Source: Candidatus Cloacimonadota bacterium (GTDB lineage: Bacteria; Cloacimonadota; Cloacimonadia; Cloacimonadales; Cloacimonadaceae). Taken from it: a stretch of DNA of 14,372 nucleotides. The stretch covers positions 1 to 14,372 of the forward strand of contig JALNWR010000048.1 of assembly GCA_023230795.1 (NCBI GenBank), written 5' to 3'. Position numbers and translations under genes: made by a program. Positions 7,064-12,683 of this stretch are shown here, in pieces (position 1 is the stretch's first letter; each line of letters starts with the position of its first letter). A model generated the notes under the pieces. That model saw nothing but the letters and a program-made list of their open reading frames with translations, did no database searches and was not told the origin of the DNA.

Positions 7064-8206
7064 ATGATGTATCTTGAACCATTACAAATGCCAGAAAGCG
7101 TAGAGCAGGACAAAACAACCTACTCACGCAATTATGGTAGATTCGAAATAGGTCCGCTGGAACCGGGATTTGGAACCACTATGGGTAATACCCTGCGTAG
7201 GGTCCTTCTCTCTTCTATCCAGGGAGCTGCTGTTCGCTTTGTGCGGATCGAAGGTTTGCATCACGAATTTACCCCGATTCCAGGCACAAATTCAGATTAT
7301 CTGGATCTGATCCTTAGAATTAAACAACTCGTGATCGAATCCTCTTCCGTAGATGAAAGCACCATCGTACTGGAACACAAAGGCAAAGGTATAGTTACCG
7401 CCAGTATGATCCAGGAAAATGCTCATGTCAAGATTATCAACAAAGACCTGTATCTACTGGAAGTTACCGAAGATATTGATCTGAAGATTGAAATGATCGT
7501 AGGCATCGGCCGTGGATACGTATCCGCAGACCGTCAGAATCCAGAAGGCAAATCCTTGGGATTTATTCCCATAGATAGCATCTATTCTCCGATTCTGAAA
7601 GTGAATTTCTCCGTGAGTCATCAGCGCGTAAAAGAACGTATGAACTATGACAAGCTGATCCTGGAGATTCATTCAAATGGCGCTGTAGAGCCCATGATAG
7701 CACTGTTTTTGGCCGCCAAAATCCTCAAGGATATGGCCGCTAAAATCAGTTTGTTTGAGACCGAACCCGAATATATTCGTGATATCGAGCTTGACCCCGA
7801 TCTCGAAGAAAAAGAGCGCATCCTGCGCATGAGCGTAAAAGAAATCGAACTCACCGTTCGGGCTGCAAATTGCCTGAATCAGGCAAACATCGAGACCATC
7901 GGTGAATTGGTTGAAAAGACCGAAGCGGAAATGCTGAAATTCCGTAATTTCGGGAAGAAATCCCTCGAAGAGATCGTTCAAAAACTCAAAAAATATGATC
8001 TGGAACTGGGTATGGATGTACAAAGCATCTATAGCAAAATTAAAGAAGCCCGCAGCCGTGGCATCATCTCACCGGAGCCCATAAATCCTGAAGCGGAAAT
8101 AGAAACCCCTAAGAAAAAAGCTCCTGCCAAAAAAGAAAAAGCTGCTACTGCCACCCCGCGTAAGCCAGTCCCCAGCCCCAAAAAGAAGGTGAAAAATGCG
8201 ACATAG
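7064..8206 (+). CDS. rpoA: DNA-directed RNA polymerase subunit alpha, with basic tail
   Basis: Alpha nucleates RNA polymerase assembly. The N-terminal dimerisation domain covers about residues 1-240, with the motif FEIGPLEPGFGTTMGNTLRR then VLLSSI. The C-terminal domain is at about 255-318. Residues R266, N269, C270, G297, K299 and S300 match the E. coli positions used for UP-element DNA contact (R265, N268, C269, G296, K298, S299). The product is 380 residues against ~315-340 usually. After about residue 336 a low-complexity tail rich in K, P, A and E follows (PKKKAPAKKEKAATATPRKP, then more lysines). ATGs at 7064 and 7067 are both in range of the AGGAG at 7053-7057. The 3' end overlaps rplQ by 11 bp. 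Confidence 0.98.
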   Translation: MMYLEPLQMPESVEQDKTTYSRNYGRFEIGPLEPGFGTTMGNTLRRVLLSSIQGAAVRFVRIEGLHHEFTPIPGTNSDYLDLILRIKQLVIESSSVDESTIVLEHKGKGIVTASMIQENAHVKIINKDLYLLEVTEDIDLKIEMIVGIGRGYVSADRQNPEGKSLGFIPIDSIYSPILKVNFSVSHQRVKERMNYDKLILEIHSNGAVEPMIALFLAAKILKDMAAKISLFETEPEYIRDIELDPDLEEKERILRMSVKEIELTVRAANCLNQANIETIGELVEKTEAEMLKFRNFGKKSLEEIVQKLKKYDLELGMDVQSIYSKIKEARSRGIISPEPINPEAEIETPKKKAPAKKEKAATATPRKPVPSPKKKVKNAT

Positions 8207-8606
8207 ACTTGAAGGAAGAAAATTCGGACGTGAAACCGACGCCAGACGCCTGATGATGAGAAACCTCGTCAGGTCCATGGTAGAACACGGCCAGATAAAT
8301 ACCACCCTGGCCAAAGCCAAGGAAATGAGACGCTTTGTGGAACGCCTGATTACCTACGGAAAAAACGACACTGTCCATTCCCGTAGATTAGCCTACAGTG
8401 TTCTCGGCAATCGTGACCTGGTCAAAAAACTCTTTGACGATATAGCCCCTGCCTTTGCAGACCGCAATGGTGGCTATACCAGAGTGTTAAAAGCCGGTTT
8501 CCGTAAGGGCGACAACGCCCCCATGGCTATCATCCAATTCGTGGAAGAATCCACCATCAAACCCAAACACAAAGATAGCATCAAAACCGAAGAATTGAAA
8601 AAATAA
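8196..8606 (+). CDS. rplQ: Large ribosomal subunit protein bL17
   Basis: The product is 136 residues. It begins MRHRLEGRKFGRETDARRLM and contains MVEHGQINTTLAKAKEMRRF and GGYTRVLKAGFRKGDNAPMA, all diagnostic of L17, a 50S protein near the exit tunnel. The last ~20 residues form a charged tail beyond the conserved fold. Its ATG lies 11 bp inside rpoA in another frame, with AAGGTG in the rpoA tail as the binding site, so translation is coupled to alpha. It is the last gene of the cluster, and a terminator follows within 25 bp. Confidence 0.97.
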   Translation: MRHRLEGRKFGRETDARRLMMRNLVRSMVEHGQINTTLAKAKEMRRFVERLITYGKNDTVHSRRLAYSVLGNRDLVKKLFDDIAPAFADRNGGYTRVLKAGFRKGDNAPMAIIQFVEESTIKPKHKDSIKTEELKK

Positions 8607-8627
8607 AACCTGCATAGGTTTGAATAT

Positions 8628-8660
8628 AAAAAACCGGTACCTTATGGTATCGGTTTTTTT
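8628..8660. terminator. Intrinsic terminator after rplQ, likely bidirectional
   Basis: The left arm AAAAAACCGGTACC (8628-8641), the loop TTAT and the right arm GGTATCGGTTTTTTT (8646-8660) pair along 14 positions, with one G-T wobble at 8637/8650. On the + strand it ends in seven T. Read from the other strand the A run also becomes a T run, so it could stop transcription both ways. It closes the spc-alpha transcription unit. Confidence 0.9.
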
Positions 8661-8685
8661 GTTGATTGCGTCTGTCGATAAACTA

Positions 8686-8731
8686 TAAAATGGGTTGCTA
8701 AATGCAAGGTTTCAGGCATTCCCCCATTTTA
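8686..8731. repeat. Two-step inverted repeat (potential hairpin)
   Basis: The outer arms TAAAATGGG (8686-8694) and CCCATTTTA (8723-8731) are exact reverse complements. Inside them AATGC (8701-8705) pairs with GCATT (8716-8720). CTA/TAG beyond the outer arms could extend the stem with a small bulge. It lies 26 bp downstream of the terminator and no function is evident. Confidence 0.6.
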
Positions 8732-8760
8732 CGATAGCCTGATTATGGACTGGTCAATCT

Positions 8761-8919
8761 TTGCTATCTGAAATATCGTCCCTACAGGACTCAAGCCATT
8801 GTTTATCTATAGCTTGTTATCTGAAATGGCGTCCCTTGGGAACTCTGGCCGTTGTGCAGCGTTGGTTTGCTATTTGAACTCACATGAAATGGATTTCTTA
8901 GGGATGATAATGAGAGCAA
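8761..8919 (+). repeat. Degenerate 53-bp tandem repeat, three units
   Basis: Units begin at 8761, 8814 and 8867 with TTGCTATCTGAAAT, TTGTTATCTGAAAT and TTGCTATTTGAACT, exactly 53 bp apart. Units 1 and 2 match at about 36 of 53 positions by hand count and share the core CGTCCCT (8777-8783, 8830-8836). In unit 1 this core is part of GTCC-CTACA-GGAC and is bracketed by GCTAT (8763-8767) and ATAGC (8809-8813). Unit 3 keeps only the head. A related core, GTCCCAGGACTC, recurs at 9011-9022. This looks like a decayed REP-type element rather than a CRISPR array, because there are no unique spacers. Confidence 0.6.
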
Positions 8920-8970
8920 GATTTTTGTCCAAAGGTCTAAGTAACAAATAGTAAATGCGTAACAACATAA

Positions 8971-9010
8971 GGCGTTTGGACTCCAAAAATCAGTTTTCAT
9001 GTAAAACGCC
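8971..9010. repeat. Inverted repeat GGCGTTT / AAACGCC
   Basis: GGCGTTT (8971-8977) is the exact reverse complement of AAACGCC (9004-9010), with a 26-base loop. The left arm overlaps a 13-base perfect palindrome TTTGGACTCCAAA at 8975-8987. It directly abuts the GTCCCAGGAC core at 9011-9020. Confidence 0.5.
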
Positions 9011-9050
9011 GTCCCAGGACTCAGATTTTGAAGAATATTCAGCCGGGATC

Positions 9051-9215
9051 ATGAATCTTGATTGCCAAAGGTATGAACTGAAATACATAGACATAAATAA
9101 AAGCTATAATGCTATCAATGAATTCATTATCAAAATAGTGATTCAATATCTCGAGGGAATGTCTGGCAAGGTTTTGCTTGACAGAATCCAATCCGCATCA
9201 TCTCATGCAGTATAA
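9051..9215 (+). CDS. Hypothetical small protein, doubtful
   Basis: This is an open frame of 54 residues starting MNLDCQRYELKYIDINKSYN and ending SGKVLLDRIQSASSHAV. An upstream in-frame ATG at 8955 would give 86 residues, but that extension runs through the repeat-like DNA at 8971-9022, so I use the later start. GGGA at 9046-9049 is only a poor binding site. I do not recognise the family. The middle (INEFIIKIVIQYLEGM) is hydrophobic and helix-like, but too short to call a membrane segment. It ends 37 bp before the methyltransferase and is in the same direction, so it could be a small partner, a gene remnant, or chance. Confidence 0.25.
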   Translation: MNLDCQRYELKYIDINKSYNAINEFIIKIVIQYLEGMSGKVLLDRIQSASSHAV

Positions 9216-9242
9216 CGTACTAAGTGCGTAATTCTTGGATTA

Positions 9243-9249
9243 AGAGGAG
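9243..9249 (+). promoter_or_regulatory. Ribosome binding site for the methyltransferase (GTG start)
   Basis: AGAGGAG lies 3 bases before the GTG at 9253; counted from its GAGG part the gap is 5. No ATG is available upstream of the conserved start, so this supports GTG initiation. Confidence 0.65.
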
Positions 9250-9252
9250 CTG

Positions 9253-10242
9253 GTGACTACAAAACATAGAATAATCTGCGGAGACAGCCGGAAGATGAGC
9301 CTCATTGACAATGAGTCGGTTCATCTGATCATAACTTCTCCACCTTATTGGCAGCTAAAGGACTATGGCACAAGTAATCAGATTGGGTTTCATGAAGATT
9401 ACGAAAGTTACATAAATAGTCTGAATCTGGTATGGGATGAATGCTATCGCATCTTGCATCAGGGCTGTCGCTTATGTGTGAATATCGGAGATCAGTTTGC
9501 GCGGGCGGTTTATTACGGAAGATACAAAGTAATCCCCATCCGAACAGAGATTATCAAATGTTGTGAAAGCCTGGGCTTTGATTATATGGGTGCAATCATC
9601 TGGCAAAAGCAGACTACGATGAACACCAGCGGCGGGGGCTCTGTAATGGGTAGTTTCCCCTATCCCAGAAACGGAATCCTCAAGATTGACTATGAATTCA
9701 TCTTGCTCTTCAAGAAGCTGGGGAAAGCCCCAAAGCCCACTATAGACCAAAAGCAAAAGTCAAAGCTTAGCAAAGAAGAATGGAATACATACTTCAGCGG
9801 TCATTGGAATTTTGGGGGAGTCCGTCAAGATGCCCACATGGCTATGTTCCCACAGGAGCTTCCCTCCCGCTTGATCAAGATGTTCAGTTTCTATGGGGAA
9901 ACGGTTTGCGATCCCTTTTCAGGAAGCGGAACCACCAATCTGGCAGCCATGCACTTAAACAGAAATTCAATAGGCTATGAGATCAATCCCGAATACATTG
10001 AGGTTATCAAGAAACGGCTCTCACCCTCACAACGGGAGCTCTTTGACAATAAGATAGAGTTTCAGACCGATTCCGCTATATTTGACGCGGCTTCTCTAAT
10101 CGCTTCTCTGCCCTACAGATTCTCAGACCCTCATAACTTAGATAAGAAAATAGACCCCAAGAACTTGCTTTTTGGATCCCGGATTGATACGAATACACCC
10201 AATCTATGTGACCGGAGCTTTCCAAGGGCAATAAAAAGGTAA
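9253..10242 (+). CDS. DNA amino-methyltransferase (beta class, N4-cytosine or N6-adenine), apparently orphan
   Basis: The product is 329 residues. The catalytic motif IV TSPPYW is at residues 28-33, and the SAM-binding motif I DPFSGSGTT is at 220-228 near the C-terminus. This order (IV before I) is the circularly permuted beta class. Motif X-like FPQELPSRLIKMF (199-211) precedes motif I. The segment around 115-195, including MGSFPYPRNGILKIDYEFIL, likely holds part of the target-recognition region. TSPPYW-type motifs are common in N4-cytosine enzymes but do not exclude N6-adenine. The start is GTG with AGAGGAG upstream. No restriction endonuclease gene is seen on either side, so it appears solitary. 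The last dozen residues (DRSFPRAIKR) look unlike a family end, and another frame stays open to 10304, so a frameshift is possible. Confidence 0.88.
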   Translation: MTTKHRIICGDSRKMSLIDNESVHLIITSPPYWQLKDYGTSNQIGFHEDYESYINSLNLVWDECYRILHQGCRLCVNIGDQFARAVYYGRYKVIPIRTEIIKCCESLGFDYMGAIIWQKQTTMNTSGGGSVMGSFPYPRNGILKIDYEFILLFKKLGKAPKPTIDQKQKSKLSKEEWNTYFSGHWNFGGVRQDAHMAMFPQELPSRLIKMFSFYGETVCDPFSGSGTTNLAAMHLNRNSIGYEINPEYIEVIKKRLSPSQRELFDNKIEFQTDSAIFDAASLIASLPYRFSDPHNLDKKIDPKNLLFGSRIDTNTPNLCDRSFPRAIKR

Positions 10243-10346
10243 TAGTAAACCAAGAAGTGATCTCTGAGATTGAAGCTGAGGTCAGCCGCCTGAGCTTGCT
10301 CTAACGCCGCTGAATGCTTTAGCTTTGAACACGTAGCTAACTCGCT

Positions 10347-10390
10347 TTTAACTCGAGATGACTCGAAGCTTCGAGTGGACTCGAGTTAAA
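10347..10390. repeat. Nested 44-bp palindrome
   Basis: The outer arms TTTAACTCGAG (10347-10357) and CTCGAGTTAAA (10380-10390) are exact reverse complements. Centred on the same axis (10368.5) is a perfect 16-bp palindrome ACTCGAAGCTTCGAGT (10361-10376). Only the symmetric trinucleotides ATG and GGA between them do not pair as a set. There is no T run on either side, so it is a poor intrinsic terminator. It could be a protein-binding operator, a cruciform, or an element end. Confidence 0.85.
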
Positions 10391-10521
10391 CACAAGTTAA
10401 AATCAAATTGAAGGCAAAAGCTGTGTACCTGTATTTTTAGCTCAGATTATACAAGTGCCCTTCGTATTGACAGCTCATCTGATGATGTAGAGATAGCAAA
10501 GCTCAAAAGTAAGGTTTTTGC

Positions 10522-10563
10522 TTGACATCATGGGCAGATTTATTTCTCATGTTATCATATAAT
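10522..10563 (+). promoter_or_regulatory. Tentative promoter of the kinase-thpR-recA operon
   Basis: TATAAT at 10558-10563 is a consensus -10 box, placing a start near 10570 and leaving a leader of about 13 bases with GAGG at 10573-10576. A consensus TTGACA at 10522-10527 is 30 bases away, too far for a standard -35/-10 pair; at 17-18 bases no good -35 is present. The -10 may depend on an activator or another sigma factor. Confidence 0.4.
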
Positions 10564-10582
10564 ATACCAGACGAGGTATCAG

Positions 10583-11065
10583 ATGGAATTAAAAAACCTG
10601 CAACTCAACTTTCCCGAGGATTGCAATATCATCTTGGGGCAGAGCCACTTTATCAAGACCGTGGAAGACCTTTATGAGGCTATGGTAAATAGCGTTCCCG
10701 GCATCAAGTTTGGCCTGGCTTTTTGTGAGGCCTCCGGGCCTTGCCTGATCCGCAAAGACGGCACAGATACAGCTTTGATCGAGATCGCAGTGGAAAATAT
10801 GCGCAATGTCGCAGCAGGGCACAGCTTTATCATCGTAATGAGAGACTCTTTCCCGATCAACGTTTTGCCCGCAGTGAAAGCCTGCCGTGAAGTGGTAAAT
10901 ATCTTCTGCGCTACGGCAAATTCCGTGCAGGTGATAGTGGCGGAAACTCAGCAGGGACGCGGCATATTGGGCGTGATCGATGGCGCCTCTCCCAAGGGTG
11001 TGGAGCTGGATACAGATATCACACACCGCAAAAGATTCCTCCAGGATATCGGATACAAGCGCTGA
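10583..11065 (+). CDS. Adenosine-specific kinase (PAE2307 / DUF355 family)
   Basis: The product is 160 residues, the usual length of this small single-domain family, whose archaeal member PAE2307 was studied structurally as an adenosine kinase unrelated to ribokinase-type enzymes. Conserved blocks are visible: GIKFGLAFCEASGPCLIR (40-57) with D62, AGHSFIIVMRDSFPINVL (78-95), VKACREVVNIFCATANSVQV (98-117) and GRGILGVIDG (125-134). The role would be adenosine to AMP salvage, but the physiological role in bacteria is poorly known. The ATG has GAGG six bases upstream. Its stop overlaps the thpR start (TGATG), so the two are probably translated together. It is the first gene of the recA operon here. 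Confidence 0.88.
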   Translation: MELKNLQLNFPEDCNIILGQSHFIKTVEDLYEAMVNSVPGIKFGLAFCEASGPCLIRKDGTDTALIEIAVENMRNVAAGHSFIIVMRDSFPINVLPAVKACREVVNIFCATANSVQVIVAETQQGRGILGVIDGASPKGVELDTDITHRKRFLQDIGYKR

Positions 11066-11628
11066 TGCGTCTATTTGTTGCCTTACAGCCTCCGCTCTCC
11101 CTGCATGCGGATATGGCCAAAGCCCTTGATGATTTGCAAAGAGTAAAGCACAAGGGGGTATCCTGGGTGGCTATGGAAAACCTGCATCTCACGGTGAATT
11201 TCATCGGCGAGGTGGCAGAGCACCGTGTAGATGCCCTCAAGAATCTGATCGCTGCCCAGGCTTCCAAACTCAAGGCTATCAGGCTAAAAGCTGAAGGGAT
11301 AACCCTCTTTCCCAGCAAATATCCCCGTTTGATCTGGGTGCAGCTTTTGAGCGATGAAAAGGACCTGTATCTGCTGCATCGGCAATTGCTGAGCAGCATG
11401 CGTCAGCTGGGCATAGATGCCGATGCCAAGAAGCTGAAGCTGCATGTGACCCTGGGGCGGATCAAAGCCCAGCAAAGTCCGGAGTTTGAACGCTCTGTCC
11501 TGGCCTATGATTTCCCTTCTGAAGAACTTTATTGGGATACCCTCATCCTGTATCGCAGCACGCTGCGTCCTGAGGGCCCCAGATACGACATCATCGAACA
11601 ATACAATCTAAAATATACGGAGGTATAA
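11065..11628 (+). CDS. thpR: RNA 2',3'-cyclic 3'-phosphodiesterase (2H family, LigT-like)
   Basis: The product is 187 residues, typical of ThpR. The two catalytic HxTx motifs that define the 2H phosphoesterase fold are present: HLTV at 41-44 and HVTL at 127-130, spaced as in the family. The start MRLFVALQPP is also typical. The enzyme opens 2',3'-cyclic phosphate RNA ends to 2'-phosphate and was first known for in vitro ligation of tRNA halves. The ATG overlaps the kinase stop and its TAA overlaps the recA ATG (TAATG). LigT/ThpR genes often lie just upstream of recA in bacteria, frequently next to cinA, which is absent here. Confidence 0.93.
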   Translation: MRLFVALQPPLSLHADMAKALDDLQRVKHKGVSWVAMENLHLTVNFIGEVAEHRVDALKNLIAAQASKLKAIRLKAEGITLFPSKYPRLIWVQLLSDEKDLYLLHRQLLSSMRQLGIDADAKKLKLHVTLGRIKAQQSPEFERSVLAYDFPSEELYWDTLILYRSTLRPEGPRYDIIEQYNLKYTEV

Positions 11629-12683
11629 TGCTGGATAAGAACAAAGCTGCATCCCTGAAAACCGCGATGTCTCAACTGGAGAAAAGGTTCGGCGTGGGTA
11701 CTCTCATGCGTCTGGGCGACAAACCCTACGAAGCCGTGGAAGTAATCCCCACCGGCGCTTTCAATTTGGATATTGCCCTGGGCATTGGTGGTATTCCCAG
11801 AGGTAGAATCATCGAAATATATGGCGCGGAAGCCAGTGGCAAGACCACCCTCGCTCTGCATATTGCAGCGGAATGTCAAAAACAAGGCGGCACGGTAGCC
11901 TTTGTGGATGCCGAGCATGCGCTGGACGTGTCCTATGCCAAACGCCTTGGCGTGCAAACTGATAACATGCTACTCTCCCAACCTGACGGTGGAGAACAGG
12001 CCCTTGAAGTTACCGAAACCCTGGTTCGCAGTTCTGCTGTGGATTTGATTATTGTAGATTCAGTGGCTGCATTGGTGCCCAGACAGGAGATCGAAGGCAA
12101 TATGGGCGATAGTCATGTGGGTTTGCAAGCCCGGTTGATGAGCCAGGCTCTGCGTAAACTCACCGCCATAGTGGCCAAAAGCAATACGTCGGTGATCTTT
12201 ATCAATCAGACCAGAATCAAGATCGGCGCGCCAGCCTTTGTGAATCCCGAAACCACCACCGGCGGAGTAGCGCTGAAATTCTACTCTTCCCTGCGCCTGG
12301 AAATCCGCTATGGCGGTGCCATCAAAGACACCGGAGCCGACAATCAGATTATCGGCGCCCGCACCAAGGTGAAAGTAGTGAAAAACAAATTTGCCCCACC
12401 TTTTAAAAACGTGGAATTTCCCATCATCTTCGGACAGGGAATCTCGCATCTGGATATCCTGCTGGATATGGCTGTGCAACACGATATAGTCAAGAAAAGC
12501 GGCTCCTGGTATGCATATAACGATGAAAAGCTCGGCCAGGGTGCGGAAAAGTCCAAACAGTATCTCACCGACAATCCTAAACTGATGGCAGAGATAGAAG
12601 AAAACCTGCGTAAAAAAGTTACTCCGGAAGAGTTCACCGATCCACCAGTTCACGATGAAGCTGAAATACTGGAAGAAAAGTGA
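11628..12683 (+). CDS. recA: Recombinase RecA
   Basis: RecA forms filaments on single-stranded DNA, drives strand exchange and stimulates LexA cleavage where LexA exists. The product is 351 residues. ATPase residues match E. coli numbering: Walker A G66-T74 reads GAEASGKTT (usual GPESSGKTT), catalytic E96 (VDAEHALD), Walker B D144 (LIIVDSVAALVP), and N193/Q194. Loop L1 (QEIEGNMGDSHVGLQ) is near normal. Loop L2 is unusual: IGAPAFVNPETTTGGVALKF, one residue longer than IGVMFGNPETTTGGNALKF, and with V in place of N213. The C-terminal domain is present with an acidic tail (EEFTDPPVHDEAEILEEK). CGGAGGT precedes the ATG by three bases. The 3' end overlaps recX by 29 bp. Confidence 0.98.
   Translation: MLDKNKAASLKTAMSQLEKRFGVGTLMRLGDKPYEAVEVIPTGAFNLDIALGIGGIPRGRIIEIYGAEASGKTTLALHIAAECQKQGGTVAFVDAEHALDVSYAKRLGVQTDNMLLSQPDGGEQALEVTETLVRSSAVDLIIVDSVAALVPRQEIEGNMGDSHVGLQARLMSQALRKLTAIVAKSNTSVIFINQTRIKIGAPAFVNPETTTGGVALKFYSSLRLEIRYGGAIKDTGADNQIIGARTKVKVVKNKFAPPFKNVEFPIIFGQGISHLDILLDMAVQHDIVKKSGSWYAYNDEKLGQGAEKSKQYLTDNPKLMAEIEENLRKKVTPEEFTDPPVHDEAEILEEK

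Larger units (their letters stand above)
8661..9050. other. Gene-poor, structure-rich intergenic stretch
   Basis: No convincing coding region is visible. The stretch is AT-richer than its surroundings and holds a two-step hairpin (8686-8731), three degenerate 53-bp units (8761-8919), and two further inverted repeats (8971-9010 and 8975-8987). No tRNA T-loop or other known RNA signature was recognised. Confidence 0.6.
10243..10582. other. 340-bp stretch without an intact gene
   Basis: The first 60 bases could be a frameshifted continuation of the methyltransferase (open to 10304). Then come a small inverted repeat TTAGCT/AGCTAA (10319-10324 and 10335-10340), the nested palindrome at 10347-10390, AT-rich DNA, and the presumed promoter of the kinase-recA operon. 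No RNA gene was recognised. Confidence 0.6.

Noticed and set aside
8761..8919. CRISPR array
   Set aside because: The repeated units are adjacent and degenerate, with no constant repeat alternating with unique spacers, and no cas gene is present.
8955..9050. Upstream extension of the small ORF before the methyltransferase
   Set aside because: It passes through palindromic repeat DNA (8971-9022) and has no ribosome binding site.
10347..10390. Intrinsic terminator of the methyltransferase
   Set aside because: The stem is strong but no T run follows on either strand.
10319..10390. Retron-like or other reverse-transcribed RNA because of stacked inverted repeats
   Set aside because: There is no reverse transcriptase gene nearby and no flanking a1/a2-type pairing was found.
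8661..10582. tRNA or rRNA gene in the gene-poor stretches
   Set aside because: No T-arm consensus, cloverleaf pairing or rRNA core sequence was seen on either strand.
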